From contig JAAUSG010000006.1 of assembly GCA_012034055.1 (NCBI GenBank), forward strand, positions 1 to 60,152: 60,152 bases of DNA, written 5' to 3'. The position numbers were made by a program, and so were the translations under genes. The notes under the pieces are model-generated. The model worked only from the letters and a program-made list of their open reading frames with translations. It made no database searches and had not been told where the DNA came from. This stretch comes from Leptolyngbyaceae cyanobacterium RU_5_1. Its GTDB lineage: Bacteria; Cyanobacteriota; Cyanobacteriia; Leptolyngbyales; Leptolyngbyaceae. Shown here in pieces: positions 1 to 8,988 of the stretch; positions within the stretch are counted from its first letter, which is position 1, and each line of letters opens with the position of its first letter.

Positions 1-123
1 GTCGGTGTGGGTCGCACTTGCCTCAGTTCTTTCGGCATTGATTGACCCACCCTCCTCATCTCGCTCGCATTCTTCCCGACGCTCACCCTACGGGTAGAGC
101 GCGGGGCTGCTGCTGCAAAAGCT

Positions 124-157
124 CAATCTGAAATCGCCAATCCAAAATCTAAAATCG
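124..157. repeat. A/T-rich heptamer repeat (LTRR-like)
   Basis: Tandem, slightly varied copies of the heptamer (C)CAAAATC / CTAAAATC sit in the spacer. The same motif family recurs in the window at 571-602, 908-935, 9732-9760, 38807-38838, 38930-38961, 46061-46093 and 48612-48638. Such heptamer repeats are well known in cyanobacterial intergenic DNA. No function is evident here; the copy lies just downstream of the 3' end of the minus-strand gene that ends at 174. Positions 1-123 hold no gene that I can recognise. Confidence 0.6.
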
Positions 158-173
158 GTATTCCCTGGTTGCA

Positions 174-562
174 TTATCGTTTGATTTCATATTGAATCCG
201 CGATTGCACTTGGGAGCGGGACACGTTCAGTTCCCGCGCGATCGCGGCTTCTACTTGCCCAAAGTCCAATACTGGAAACTCATATTCCAGCTTTTTGAGT
301 GCCGGATTTGCTGTTTTCACGACGACCTTAGAAAATCCTCGTTTGACATGAATCTCGGCTGCGATCGCACGATCGCCACCGGAATCTGGGTCTGCATCTG
401 CTGACTCGCTTGCAGTCTGATCTCAGTCGTTTGAGGGCGGCCCATCGCCCACTCGGCTACCCAGTTCCCACCCATCCAACACAACAATCCCAAAAGCGGC
501 AATGGCAGCCAAAACTCTAGACCTAAACTTGCTAATCCTTTGAACCAGGGAGAAACCTTCAT
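174..562 (-). pseudogene. small membrane-anchored hypothetical protein, frameshifted
   Basis: I do not recognise this gene by name. From the ATG at 562 the protein begins with a hydrophobic segment (about residues 10-30, rich in L, G and W) and then a polar stretch. Its frame stops at 317-319. In the -1 frame the sequence continues sensibly through TANPALKKLEYEFP and a motif like VEAAIARELNVSRSQVQSRI to a stop at 174-176. The join falls at the T4 run of the coding strand (plus positions 332-335): one extra T would restore one 129-residue protein. The first in-frame start (571) is TTG; ATG 562 is preferred. The C-terminal half looks helical and could be a regulatory or adaptor tail. Either a one-base sequence error or a recent frameshift. 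Confidence 0.55.
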
Positions 563-570
563 GGTGACCA

Positions 571-602
571 ATTTTGGATTTTAGATTTTGGATTTTAGAT
601 TG
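571..602. repeat. A/T-rich heptamer repeat
   Basis: Alternating ATTTTGG and ATTTTAG units, reverse orientation of the copy at 124-157, directly upstream of the minus-strand gene that starts at 562. The two copies therefore flank that gene in inverted orientation. Confidence 0.6.
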
Positions 603-630
603 AAAGATAAGTAGGTAGCCACAATTAAAC

Positions 631-662
631 GTAGGATGTGTTGGGCGCAGCCGTAACGCATC
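631..662. repeat. GTAGGATG-type palindromic repeat, partial
   Basis: Starts GTAGGATGTGTTGGGC and runs into CCGTAACGCATC. It is one member of a dispersed cyanobacterial palindromic family whose other copies here are 4807-4881, 36642-36717 and 59069-59132. The rest of 603-948 holds no convincing gene. Confidence 0.5.
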
Positions 663-907
663 AATTCCTTTGACAGCATGGAGCTTCCTGACCATCGTGG
701 CAGGAATTTCATTGACTCACAACTGGTACAGCAGTATGCAGAAGGTTAGAACAAAATATCCAGCGGAAACTCAAGCACCCAGCACTTTTTGCCCCTGTTA
801 CCTATTACCTGTTACACCAATTCAAGAAATACCTGCTACGAATGAACAGGCTGAAAGCGCCTAGCCACAGGCAACTTTCAATCCTTCGACTGAGGCTCAC
901 GAACGTC

Positions 908-935
908 CAAAATCGCCAATCTAAAATCTAAAATC
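908..935. repeat. A/T-rich heptamer repeat
   Basis: Near-identical to the copy at 124-157, including the flanking AAATCGCCAAT and ATCGGTATT. It lies 14 bases upstream of the response regulator start and so occupies the position of its ribosome-binding region. Confidence 0.6.
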
Positions 936-948
936 GGTATTTCTGCTT

Positions 949-1677
949 ATGAGAATTTTGCTCGTGGAAGACGATCGCGATTTACTGGAGCCGTTGCGAG
1001 AAGCGCTCGATGCCGGTGGGCATGGGGTTGATGCGGTGGACAGCGGCACCATTGCCCAGTGGTTGATCACGCAAAAAGACTATGATTTGCTGATTCTAGA
1101 TTGGATGTTGCCTGGAGTCAGTGGTCTCAGTCTTTGCCAGCACTATCGCCAGTTGGGAAAAGGGTCTCCGGTGTTGATGTTGACGGCAAAAGACACGACC
1201 CTGGACAAAATCACTGGACTGGATGCTGGAGCTGATGATTACCTGGTCAAACCCGTAGACATGCTAGAGTTTCTGGCACGCGTGCGGGCACTGGGGCGGC
1301 GCTCTCCGCTCTGGCGAGGTGATGTTCTCACTCTGGCAGATCTCAGTTTGCACCTGAACCAGCTCACTGTGGAGCGATCGGGGATTACGGTTGAGCTGTC
1401 TGGGCGGGAGTTTCAACTGATGGAATATTTCATGCGTCATCCTCAACAGGTGCTGACTCGGAACCAGATTGAAGAAACCATCTGGACTTGGGGAGAAGAA
1501 CCCGAAAGCAATGCGATTACAACTCTGGTGCGGCGGCTGCGCCAGCGGTTGCGGGATGTGAACGCGGATAGCTGGATTGAAACGGTGTATGGGATTGGCT
1601 ACCGGCTTCGTCCATCCACAGATCCTGATACTCCAGTGACCTTGGAGCCTGCTCTTGATGTTCAACCCCCTATTTAG
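949..1677 (+). CDS. OmpR/PhoB-family response regulator
   Basis: Transcription factor of a two-component system, 242 residues. The N-terminal receiver domain has the acidic pair at E7-D9, the phospho-acceptor D51 (LILDWMLPG), T79 and K101 (LVKP). The C-terminal half (about residues 125-225) is a winged-helix DNA-binding domain with ELSGREFQLMEYF and VYGIGYRLR. It overlaps the histidine kinase start by 20 bases, so the two are co-translated. Closest in style to the cyanobacterial RppA/NrsR/ManR group, which respond to metals or redox. The downstream FTR1 permease and PepSY protein make metal sensing plausible but do not prove it. Confidence 0.93.
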   Translation: MRILLVEDDRDLLEPLREALDAGGHGVDAVDSGTIAQWLITQKDYDLLILDWMLPGVSGLSLCQHYRQLGKGSPVLMLTAKDTTLDKITGLDAGADDYLVKPVDMLEFLARVRALGRRSPLWRGDVLTLADLSLHLNQLTVERSGITVELSGREFQLMEYFMRHPQQVLTRNQIEETIWTWGEEPESNAITTLVRRLRQRLRDVNADSWIETVYGIGYRLRPSTDPDTPVTLEPALDVQPPI

Positions 1678-2971
1678 CCACAGTCGCCGCAATCTGGCCC
1701 GCTGGTTCACGGGATCAATGGGCAGCATCCTGGTGCTGTTTGCGGGCACGATGTTCTTCCTGGAAACTCAGGAACAAATGCGGGCGTTCGATCAGGAATT
1801 ATTGGGCAAAACTCGCACGATGGCGGCAGCGGTGAAATATCGTCTGCATGAGGGACGTTGGCAGATGGAGTTGAATGATGTGCCGGTGTTGGGCAGCAAT
1901 TCCATTCCTTACGACAGTGAGGTGCGCTATGTCCGCTGGTATGACCGTGAGGGGCGATTGACTCGATTTGTTGGACCCGTTCCCCCCGATCGCTTGGCGA
2001 TCGCTCCTGGCTTTGTGACGCTATCGACGCCGCAATCGTTGCGCCAAATTACGCTTCCCGTCGTCCAGAATCAGGAATCGCTGGGCTATCTGCAGGTGGC
2101 AGTTCCCCTGACGCCTGTGCGCTCCAATCTGCAACAATTGCGGCTATTTCTGGCGGTGGGTGTGCCGCTGGCCCTGGCTCTGATTGGGACGGCAGGCTGG
2201 TTGCTAGGCGGCTTTGCCATGCAGCCGATTCAACATGCCTATGAGCGGTTGCAACGCTTTACGGCTGATGCCTCCCATGAACTCAGGACACCTTTAGCTG
2301 CCCTTTTGAGCAATATCCAGATTGGCTTGGTGAAACCGGCTACCAATCCAGAAACCCAGGAACGGCGACTGCACAAACTGGTGGACATTACCAAGTCGAT
2401 GACGGTGCTGGTCACCAATCTACTGTTGCTGGCGCGACATGAGGCGGCGTTACCCAAAGGCACCTTACAAACGGTTGATCTGGTGCCGTTGCTCAAGGAT
2501 ATGGCTGAAACGTTTGCGCTGGAAGCGGTTCACCATGACTTGCAATTTGAGTGTGCGTTGCCCGATACGGCGATCGCGGTGAGGGCAGACGCGGATTTAT
2601 TACGGCAGGCGATCGCCAATCTGCTCAGTAATGCCCTGAAGTATACGCCTGCTGGCGGCAAAGTCGAACTGCGGCTAACCGCAATGACTCAACGAGCGTT
2701 GATCCAGGTGAACGATACTGGCATTGGCATTCCAGCCGAGTGTTTACCCCATATTTTTGAACGGTTTTACCGGGTGGATGCAGTCCGCACGCCCGATCGC
2801 CAGCAGCCAGAAAAGTCGGGTGGATTTGGCTTAGGGCTGGCAATCAGCCAGCAAATTGTTCAGGCGCATGGTGGAACGATTCATGTCACCAGTACAGTGG
2901 GCAATGGTTCCTGTTTCGCGATCGAGTTACCGCTAACGAACGGTCGATTTCGTCGCGTTCAACCGCCTTGA
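1658..2971 (+). CDS. sensor histidine kinase
   Basis: Membrane sensor kinase, 437 residues from ATG 1658 (a TTG three bases upstream is an alternative). Topology: short cytoplasmic N-terminus, TM1 about residues 18-36, extracytoplasmic sensor region of about 130 residues, TM2 about 162-187. Then a HisKA domain with the phospho-acceptor in ASHELRTPL at about residue 207, and an HATPase domain with the N box NLLSNALKYT, G1 DTGIGIP, F box FERFYRVD and G2 GFGLGLAI. A CxxC-type metal site is not seen in the sensor loop. Partner of the overlapping response regulator. It resembles RppB/NrsS-type kinases of cyanobacteria; the signal is not shown by the sequence. Confidence 0.93.
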   Translation: MFNPLFSHSRRNLARWFTGSMGSILVLFAGTMFFLETQEQMRAFDQELLGKTRTMAAAVKYRLHEGRWQMELNDVPVLGSNSIPYDSEVRYVRWYDREGRLTRFVGPVPPDRLAIAPGFVTLSTPQSLRQITLPVVQNQESLGYLQVAVPLTPVRSNLQQLRLFLAVGVPLALALIGTAGWLLGGFAMQPIQHAYERLQRFTADASHELRTPLAALLSNIQIGLVKPATNPETQERRLHKLVDITKSMTVLVTNLLLLARHEAALPKGTLQTVDLVPLLKDMAETFALEAVHHDLQFECALPDTAIAVRADADLLRQAIANLLSNALKYTPAGGKVELRLTAMTQRALIQVNDTGIGIPAECLPHIFERFYRVDAVRTPDRQQPEKSGGFGLGLAISQQIVQAHGGTIHVTSTVGNGSCFAIELPLTNGRFRRVQPP

Positions 2972-3034
2972 CATATTCATGTCACTTTTGTTTTTGATAC
3001 TCAGTCTGAAACAAAATCAGGAGGGACTTCAACC

Positions 3035-3433
3035 ATGAGACAACCTATTTTGTTGGCATTGACATTAACGGCCGTCGCTCCCGTTATTTATCTCTCTAAC
3101 GCGGCCTACGCCCAAACCCGAATTCGAGACTTGCAGTCGATCGCCCGAGGAGTCACGGTTTCTGGCAATGTTACTCAAGTTGTTGGGAACAGTTTCGTGC
3201 TGGATGATGGCAGCGGTCAGCTTGTGGTGGATGCGGGACCACGCTGGCGGCAACCCATCACGCTGACTCCGGGTGAGCGGGTAACGGTTCGGGGGGAAGT
3301 GGGGCGATCGGGTGAATTCGATGCCTTCTCGATCACGCGCTCTAATGGCACCGTGATTAATATTCGTCCGGCAGAGGGCCCGCCGCCCTGGGCAGGCGGA
3401 CCACATCGGAGACGCGATCGCCCAGGACGCTAA
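3035..3433 (+). CDS. exported OB-fold (BOF-like) protein
   Basis: 132 residues with a clear signal peptide ending in YAQ (about residues 1-27). The mature part (about 30-110) reads as a small OB-fold: IARGVTVSGNV, SFVLDDGSGQLVVDAGP, LTPGERVTVRGEV, then ITRSNGTVINI. This pattern is shared by periplasmic BOF/YgiW-type and nucleic-acid-binding OB proteins. The tail is rich in Pro, Gly and Arg. A strong Shine-Dalgarno (AGGAGGG) lies at 3020-3026. It follows the sensor kinase by about 60 bases on the same strand and could belong to its regulon; a stress-related periplasmic role is an inference. Confidence 0.7.
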   Translation: MRQPILLALTLTAVAPVIYLSNAAYAQTRIRDLQSIARGVTVSGNVTQVVGNSFVLDDGSGQLVVDAGPRWRQPITLTPGERVTVRGEVGRSGEFDAFSITRSNGTVINIRPAEGPPPWAGGPHRRRDRPGR

Positions 3434-3476
3434 TCATGGCTTCTTGGGTCAATGTAGAAACACAGAGAAGCTTCTA

Positions 3477-4444
3477 ATGGCAACCTCTTTCGATAACCCT
3501 AACCCTATGCGAAACTTCCGAAAATCAATCCTGTGGGACATGTTTCAGGTGCTGTTGACCTATCCTGGCTGGTTTGCGGCTTCCATCCTTTCGACGGTGG
3601 TGGTGGTGGGCTTGGAACCGAGCCTGGCCTGGTTAAGCAAAACAGTTGTGGACGACCTGAAGAAGGGGAAGGTCGATTTAGACTCCTCTCTGTTGCAATA
3701 TGGGATGATTTTTGGTGGGTTGCTGCTGGGGTTAGGCATTCTCAAGTTTGGCGACAAGCTGATTGACAAGATTTATGAACTAAAGCTGGTGATTCGTCTG
3801 CAACGGCTTTACCTGCAACGACGACTTGAAGATCGAGGTGTTGAAGATATTTCTCGTGTCATTTTTGACTGTGAGAAGTCGAAAGCCGGGCTGGATATCA
3901 TCCATAAGGATGCGGGAAAGATTATTTTTCAGACCATTTCTGTGATTGTCTGGCAGTTTTCTCTTGCGCCGCAATGGTTGCCAGCCCTGCTGATTGCGGT
4001 ATTTCCACCAATTCTTGTGGGGCTTGTGTTTGGACCGTTTATTCAACGCGCTAGTCTGAACCGACTGAGAGCACAGCAGCGATCGCGTCTTCTACCGGCA
4101 CTCATCAGCAGTCCGAATTTCAGCAGGGACAGCACCAGTTTTTCCGGAGCACCTTGCGGATGGAAATCTTCAAATCCAGCACTGAAATCCTCATGGATTT
4201 AGTCACCTGGTTTGGTCTGTTAATGCTGGTTTTAGTCAGTTCTGTTTTTCACCTTGGCTTGTTGCCAAACCAAATCGAAGCTGGAGATTTAGCGCTGTTT
4301 GTGGTTAATCTCAATTTACTCTCTAAACCGTTGGGCGAAATTGTCAAGGTTTACAACAAAGGACGAGAAGCGTATCCGGCACTGATGCGCGTATTACGTC
4401 CAGATAATCAGATGACTGGCTTTCCACACAAAGCAGTGGTCTAG
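3477..4444 (+). pseudogene. ABC-transporter transmembrane domain protein without ATPase, frameshifted
   Basis: ATG 3477 opens a protein with ABC-exporter-like membrane segments (about residues 22-42, 68-85, 140-152, 160-180). The frame derails near 4079, inside a GCGATCGC site, and ends at 4202 with low-quality sequence. The -1 frame continues naturally from about 4079 (IASSTGTHQQSEF, then LRMEIFKSSTEIL and two further hydrophobic segments) to 4444. Inserting one G at 4079 gives one 322-residue protein that ends where an ATPase domain would normally begin (AYPALMRVLRP then stop), with no Walker motifs downstream. So two things are odd: the frameshift and the missing nucleotide-binding domain. 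It may be a decayed exporter or a genuine membrane-domain-only protein. Confidence 0.65.
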
Positions 4445-4456
4445 GAGCATGTCTTA

Positions 4457-4478
4457 ATTCCATCGATATTCCATCGAT
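4457..4478 (+). promoter_or_regulatory. perfect 11-bp tandem repeat upstream of the His-rich peptide gene
   Basis: ATTCCATCGAT occurs twice head to tail, 22 bases upstream of the start at 4500. A one-helical-turn tandem repeat in this position is typical of binding sites for OmpR-family regulators, and such a regulator is encoded at 949-1677. The binding role is an inference. Confidence 0.3.
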
Positions 4479-4499
4479 CTATCAATACGGGAGATTTAC

Positions 4500-4799
4500 A
4501 TGAATCGACGATTTTTTCTAGAACAGGCAACTCAAGCGATCGCGCTTTTGATCACCGCCACCGTTCTGCCTGCTCAATCAACCTCTGCCAAATCACCCCG
4601 TAGCAGTTCTACCTCTGCCAGCAAATCAGTTACGTCGAAGCCAATCACTGCTGCTGCTAAAGTCAGCAAATTGCCAGACGATGAAGAGACTCCTAAAAAA
4701 CACAAAAAGCACAAAAAACATCATGATAAAAAACATGCTCAGTCGAAACTAAAACACAGCAAAGAGAGTGTTTCTCAACTAGACATAGATTCAGTGTAG
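4500..4799 (+). CDS. exported Ser/Lys/His-rich peptide
   Basis: 99 residues. The N-terminus is MNRRFFLEQATQAIALLITA, a twin-Arg-like start followed by a hydrophobic stretch and a likely cleavage after STSA (about residue 29). The mature part is low complexity: a Ser/Thr/Lys region, then KKHKKHKKHHDKKH with several His and Lys. Such His/Lys-rich tracts can bind metal ions, and the next gene is an FTR1 iron permease. No family is recognised. The start has a spaced GGGAG Shine-Dalgarno (4489-4493). A metal-buffering or periplasmic adaptor role is speculation from composition and context. Confidence 0.6.
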   Translation: MNRRFFLEQATQAIALLITATVLPAQSTSAKSPRSSSTSASKSVTSKPITAAAKVSKLPDDEETPKKHKKHKKHHDKKHAQSKLKHSKESVSQLDIDSV

Positions 4800-4806
4800 A
4801 TTCAGT

Positions 4807-4881
4807 GTAGGATGCGTTAGGCATAGCCGTGACGCAAAATCCCTGGCAGCATGGGTTACGCTACCGCTAACCCATCCTACG
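4807..4881. repeat. pair of inverted GTAGGATG palindromic repeats
   Basis: One copy reads GTAGGATGCGTTAGGC from 4807, the second is in the opposite direction and ends CTAACCCATCCTAC at 4881. Together they can form a long hairpin between the His-rich peptide gene and the FTR1 gene. An 11-12 bp direct duplication (GATTCAGTGTA) at 4788-4809 leads into it. It could act as a terminator or mRNA stabiliser; more probably it is a dispersed REP-like element. Confidence 0.5.
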
Positions 4882-4951
4882 ATGGCTGAGGTTAATTCCA
4901 TTGACCTTCTTACCTGAACGAATCACCTGTTGTCATTGAGGAACTAAAGTT

Positions 4952-5878
4952 ATGGATTGGAGTCCGGTGATTCCAACGTTTTTAATTACCTTGCGCGAAG
5001 GGGTTGAGGCGGCATTGGTGGTGGGGATTGTGTTGGCGTGTTTGCGTCAGGCGAAACAATCACAGTTAATTCTCTATGTCTATTCAGGAATTGCTGCAGG
5101 GTTGGCTGCCAGCATCGTGGTAGGAGGATTGCTACTTCAGTTATTACATCAGGTGCAAACTGCCACTACACCAAATGTGGTTGTGATGCGGCAGCTTTTT
5201 GAAACTGGGTTGACAGGGTTGGCGATCGCCATGCTGAGTTGGATGCTGATCTGGATGACGCGGCAGGCGCGATCGCTGAAAGCAGAGATTGAAGGCTCGG
5301 TGCAGTCTGCGGTGACGGGCGATGGGGTAGCCGCCTGGGGCATTTTTAGTTTGATTGCCACGGCTGTGCTGCGCGAAGGGTTTGAAACCGTTTTATTTTT
5401 GGCGGCTCAGTTTCAGGCAGGATGGACGCCTCTAGCGGGGGCGATCGCGGGCATTGTAGGGGCTGTGGTGATTGGCGTGTTGCTGTTCAAATGGGGGGTG
5501 AAGATCAACCTCAAACAGTTCTTTCAGATCATGGGAACCCTGCTGCTGTTGATTGTGTCGGGGTTGGTGATTTCGGCTCTGCGTCACCTGGATGCGGCGG
5601 CGGCGGCGTTTGTGCAACTGTATCCCCAATTTGCGGCGCTGTGCTGGTCATCGCCCACCTGTTTACTGGGACCGCTGGTTTGGGATGCCCGTACCGTGCT
5701 GCCCGATCACCAGTTTCCTGGCATTATCCTCAAAACCTTGTTTGGGTATCGACAGACCCTGTATACCGTGCAAGCGATCGGCTATTTGCTCTTCCTCGGT
5801 TTGGTTGGGAGCCTCTATTTCCGTAGTTTCACTCCTCCCAGGGCAACATCGCCGATGACCGATCTCGCCCTCAAATGA
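4952..5878 (+). CDS. FTR1-family iron permease
   Basis: 308-residue integral membrane protein of the FTR1/EfeU family, which moves ferric (or, after oxidation, ferrous) iron across the inner membrane. Both family signatures are present: REGVE at residues 15-19 and REGFE at residues 141-145, each in a hydrophobic helix, with about seven membrane segments in all. In the Efe system the permease works with periplasmic partners (EfeO, EfeB); none is in this window. Here the neighbours are the His-rich exported peptide upstream and the ABC exporter 16 bases downstream on the same strand. Regulation may come from the two-component pair at the head of the cluster. Confidence 0.9.
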   Translation: MDWSPVIPTFLITLREGVEAALVVGIVLACLRQAKQSQLILYVYSGIAAGLAASIVVGGLLLQLLHQVQTATTPNVVVMRQLFETGLTGLAIAMLSWMLIWMTRQARSLKAEIEGSVQSAVTGDGVAAWGIFSLIATAVLREGFETVLFLAAQFQAGWTPLAGAIAGIVGAVVIGVLLFKWGVKINLKQFFQIMGTLLLLIVSGLVISALRHLDAAAAAFVQLYPQFAALCWSSPTCLLGPLVWDARTVLPDHQFPGIILKTLFGYRQTLYTVQAIGYLLFLGLVGSLYFRSFTPPRATSPMTDLALK

Positions 5879-5894
5879 TGGAGAGTGAAGCTTT

Positions 5895-7771
5895 ATGCAT
5901 GCTGAGATGATCCGCAAGATTGCCAAAAGCGATCCCACCAAACTCGAAACAGAAATGCCTATTCTACAGCTCTATAGGCGATTATTGGGCTATGTCTGGC
6001 ACCATAAATTAGCGCTGGCAGGTGGAATCGTCTGTATTTTTTTGTTGTCGTTTCTGCAAATTCTGATTCCTCAAATTACGCGCTATGCGATCGATGTGAT
6101 CATCCCGGCACGGCGATTTGATTGGTTGCCCTGGGTTGGTGTCAGCATTATTGGAATTGCTTTGTTGCTGGGACTGCTCAACTTTATTCGGACTTACTTA
6201 ATGGCAGTGGTGGGGCAACGAACGGTATTTGCCCTGCGGCGCGATTTGTATGAGCATTTGCAGACCCTGTCCTTGAGCTATTTTGAGAACCAGCGCACTG
6301 GCGCACTGATGGGTCGTCTGACGCAGGATGTGGATTCGTTACAGGGATTAATCACGTCTGAGTTAGCTGAATTGAGTGCTGAAATTGTGACGTTTTTGTG
6401 ATCGTCACTTATCTGTTTTATGCGGATTGGAAATTGACGTTGTTGATTCTTGCTACGTTGCCGATGATGGTGCTACTGACCCAAATCTTTGGTACTCGGA
6501 TGCGCCCTGCCTATCGGGAGGTGCGTGAGCAGGGAGCGGAGGTGAATAATCACCTGCAAGACACGATCGCGAATATTAAACTGATCAAAGCCTGTGCCAA
6601 TGAAGGCTACGAAATTGATCGGTTTGCTGAGCGCAATCAGGCGAATATGGCAGCCAATATTCATGTCGTGCGGCTGTGGTCGGCGTTTTCTCCGGTGATT
6701 GATTTCATGAACCACCTGGGGCATGTGATTGTGCTGGTGTATGGTTCCTGGGAAGTGATGCAGGAGGCGTTGACGGTCGGTGAGCTGGCGGCATTTCTTG
6801 CCTATTTGAATCAGGTGAATCAACCAGCAAAGAAGTTTAGCCGCATCATCCACACCATTCAAAAAGCGGCCGCCGCCTGTGAACGCATTTTTGAAACGCT
6901 GGATGAGCAACCCGATGTGCAAGAAAAGCCAGATGCGATCGCCCTACCTGCGATCCAGGGACATCTACACTTTGAAGCCGTCGATTTTGCTTACCAGGTC
7001 GATCGTCCCGTCTTGCAGCAGTTTTCTTTGGATATTCAACCAGGGATGACGGTGGCGTTGGTGGGTCCATCGGGCGCGGGCAAAAGCACGATCGCCAATC
7101 TTGCGGTGCGGTTTTATGACCCACAGGCGGGGTGTATTCGGATCGATGGTCAGGATTTGCGGGACGTGACGATGCGATCGCTGCGCAGTCAGATTGGCGT
7201 TGTGTCGCAAGAAACTTTGTTGCTTTACGGTACTGTGCGCGACAACATTGCCTACGGCAAGCCTGATGCTGACCTGGAGACTCTGATTGCTGCTGCCAAA
7301 GCCGCCTATGCCCATGACTTTATTCTGGCGTTGCCCCAGGGATACGACACCGTGATTGGCGAACGAGGAGTCAAACTTTCCGGGGGACAACGGCAGCGAT
7401 TGGCGATCGCCCGTGCCCTGATCAAAAATCCAAAATTGTTGCTGCTGGATGAAGCCACCTCGTCCCTGGATACGGAATCCGAGCATTTGATTCAACAGGC
7501 CCTGGCTGACTTGATGCGCGATCGTACTTGTCTCGTGATTGCTCACCGGCTGTCTACGATTCAAACGGCCGATTTAATTGTCGTCATCCACAACGGCACG
7601 ATTGTGGAAATGGGAACTCACGCAGATCTCCTAACACAGGGTCAGCTTTACGCCCATCTTTACAGTCTCCAGTTTCCTAAAATTCTGCCTCCTGAATTTG
7701 ATCCAGCTTTGGGAGTCTGTCCAGCAGTCAACACCGACACCCCCCTATCCCACCCGCTTTCACTCGTATAA
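5895..7771 (+). pseudogene. ABC exporter (membrane plus ATPase domains), frameshifted
   Basis: Two consecutive ORFs together encode one half-size exporter of 625 residues. The first (5895-6401) holds the first three membrane helices and stops at TGA 6399-6401. The second (from GTG 6398, -1 frame) continues mid-helix with VIVTYLFYADWKLTLL and carries the remaining helices and a complete ATPase: Walker A GPSGAGKST (about residue 391), Q-loop, signature LSGGQRQR, Walker B LLLLDEATSSLD and the H-loop IAHRLST. The junction is a T5 run (6393-6397); a sixth T would give ...TFFVIVTYL. This is the MsbA/type IV exporter family (lipids, peptides or siderophores). Its place between FTR1 and the PepSY gene suggests a metal-related substrate; that is inference. 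A later ATG at 5955 is an alternative start. Confidence 0.85.
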
Positions 7772-7827
7772 ACCACCCCTCCACCTCCTCACGCCTCCAC
7801 TCCTCTAACAATTGGGAGATATGACCG

Positions 7828-8988
7828 ATGCGCTATAAAGACATCCGCCAGTTCAATTTTCCACTGCATCGCTATTTGGGTTTGGTGGTTGGGGTTATTT
7901 TCGCGATCGTGGGGTTGACCGGGAGTGCGTTAGTCTTCCAGCACGAGTTGGATCAGGCTGCGATCGCTTTACAGTACGGTGCCATTGTTCCCAAAGAACA
8001 CCGCCTCTCTCCAGAGGCAGTGCTTGATCAAGTCAACGATCGGTATGCCCATCAAGAACCTATCGCGATCGCGGCAATTGAGATTGCACGTTCTTCAACG
8101 GTTCCTGATAAAGTCAAAATCAAATCGGTGAATGGGGAACCTGTTGAGGTATTGGTTAATCCTTATACGGGTGATGTGATTGGAGAACGCCACGAAAGCA
8201 CGCTCTTCAAAGGGATTCATCAACTGCATGATCATTTACTGATTGGCAAGATTGGCAACGTTGAGCTTGGCAAAATGATTGTTGGCAGCGCCGCGTTTTT
8301 GTTTCTGGTGATCAATTTCACTGGAGTCGTGCTGTGGGACGGATGGCGGAAACTCGATCAAGGATTCAAGATTAAATGGCACGCTAAACCGCTGCGTGTC
8401 AATTACGACATTCATAAAGTGGTGGGCATCGTTGCCGCTATTTTCCTCACCTTGACAGCGTTGACTGGGTTTCTCTGGAACTTCAAACTGGATAAACCCC
8501 TGGCTCATTTGATCACTGCATCTCCATCCCATCAGGACGTGAAGAAATCAGAAGCAAACGGTGTTTCAGGACGAGCTGTTCTCAGCGTTGCAGAAGTTTT
8601 GCGCATCGCAGATGCTGCGTTGCCCGGTGCGATGACAACCAAAATCAAGCTGCCAGAAAAGCCGAACGACGTTTTTAAGGTGCATAAAAAGTTTCCGCAA
8701 GAACGGTGGGCAATGGGGCATAGCCGGGTGGCGATCGCTCCCTGTCGTGGGAACGTTCTTGAAGTCAAAAATGGATTAAACCTCTCTCCCTATGAGCAGA
8801 TTCTGCGCAGTTTTGAGGAGATTCACTATGGAACATTTGCTGGATTGCCAACTCGTATTCTGTATGTGTTGATTGGAATCACTCCCCTGATTTTGCTGGT
8901 TACTAGCTTGGTGATGTATACCTATCGTCGTCCCAAATCTAACGGCTCAAAGAGTCAGACGTTGCCGTTTCAGGAACAAGGCCTTTAA
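7828..8988 (+). CDS. PepSY-associated transmembrane protein
   Basis: 386 residues. The architecture is that of PepSY_TM proteins: TM1 near residues 18-38 (LGLVVGVIFAIVGLTGSALVF), an extracytoplasmic PepSY-like region of about 100 residues, two helices in the middle (about 150-170 and 193-215), a second outside region and a last helix near residues 350-372. Several His residues at helix edges (HRYLG, IHQLHDH, IHKVVG) fit heme or metal ligands. In many bacteria this family sits beside siderophore receptors and is thought to reduce ferric siderophore complexes. It follows the ABC exporter by 56 bases with a GGGAG ribosome site at 7811-7815. Confidence 0.8.
   Translation: MRYKDIRQFNFPLHRYLGLVVGVIFAIVGLTGSALVFQHELDQAAIALQYGAIVPKEHRLSPEAVLDQVNDRYAHQEPIAIAAIEIARSSTVPDKVKIKSVNGEPVEVLVNPYTGDVIGERHESTLFKGIHQLHDHLLIGKIGNVELGKMIVGSAAFLFLVINFTGVVLWDGWRKLDQGFKIKWHAKPLRVNYDIHKVVGIVAAIFLTLTALTGFLWNFKLDKPLAHLITASPSHQDVKKSEANGVSGRAVLSVAEVLRIADAALPGAMTTKIKLPEKPNDVFKVHKKFPQERWAMGHSRVAIAPCRGNVLEVKNGLNLSPYEQILRSFEEIHYGTFAGLPTRILYVLIGITPLILLVTSLVMYTYRRPKSNGSKSQTLPFQEQGL

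Noticed and set aside
1264-1749. Long minus-strand ORF opposite the response regulator
   Set aside because: It lies wholly opposite a clear response regulator and kinase, with no start context and an unnatural composition.
6393-6401. Programmed -1 frameshift in the ABC exporter
   Set aside because: The T5 run before TGA is slippery-like, but the pairing is imperfect, no strong downstream hairpin was seen, and many other genes in the window show single-base losses.
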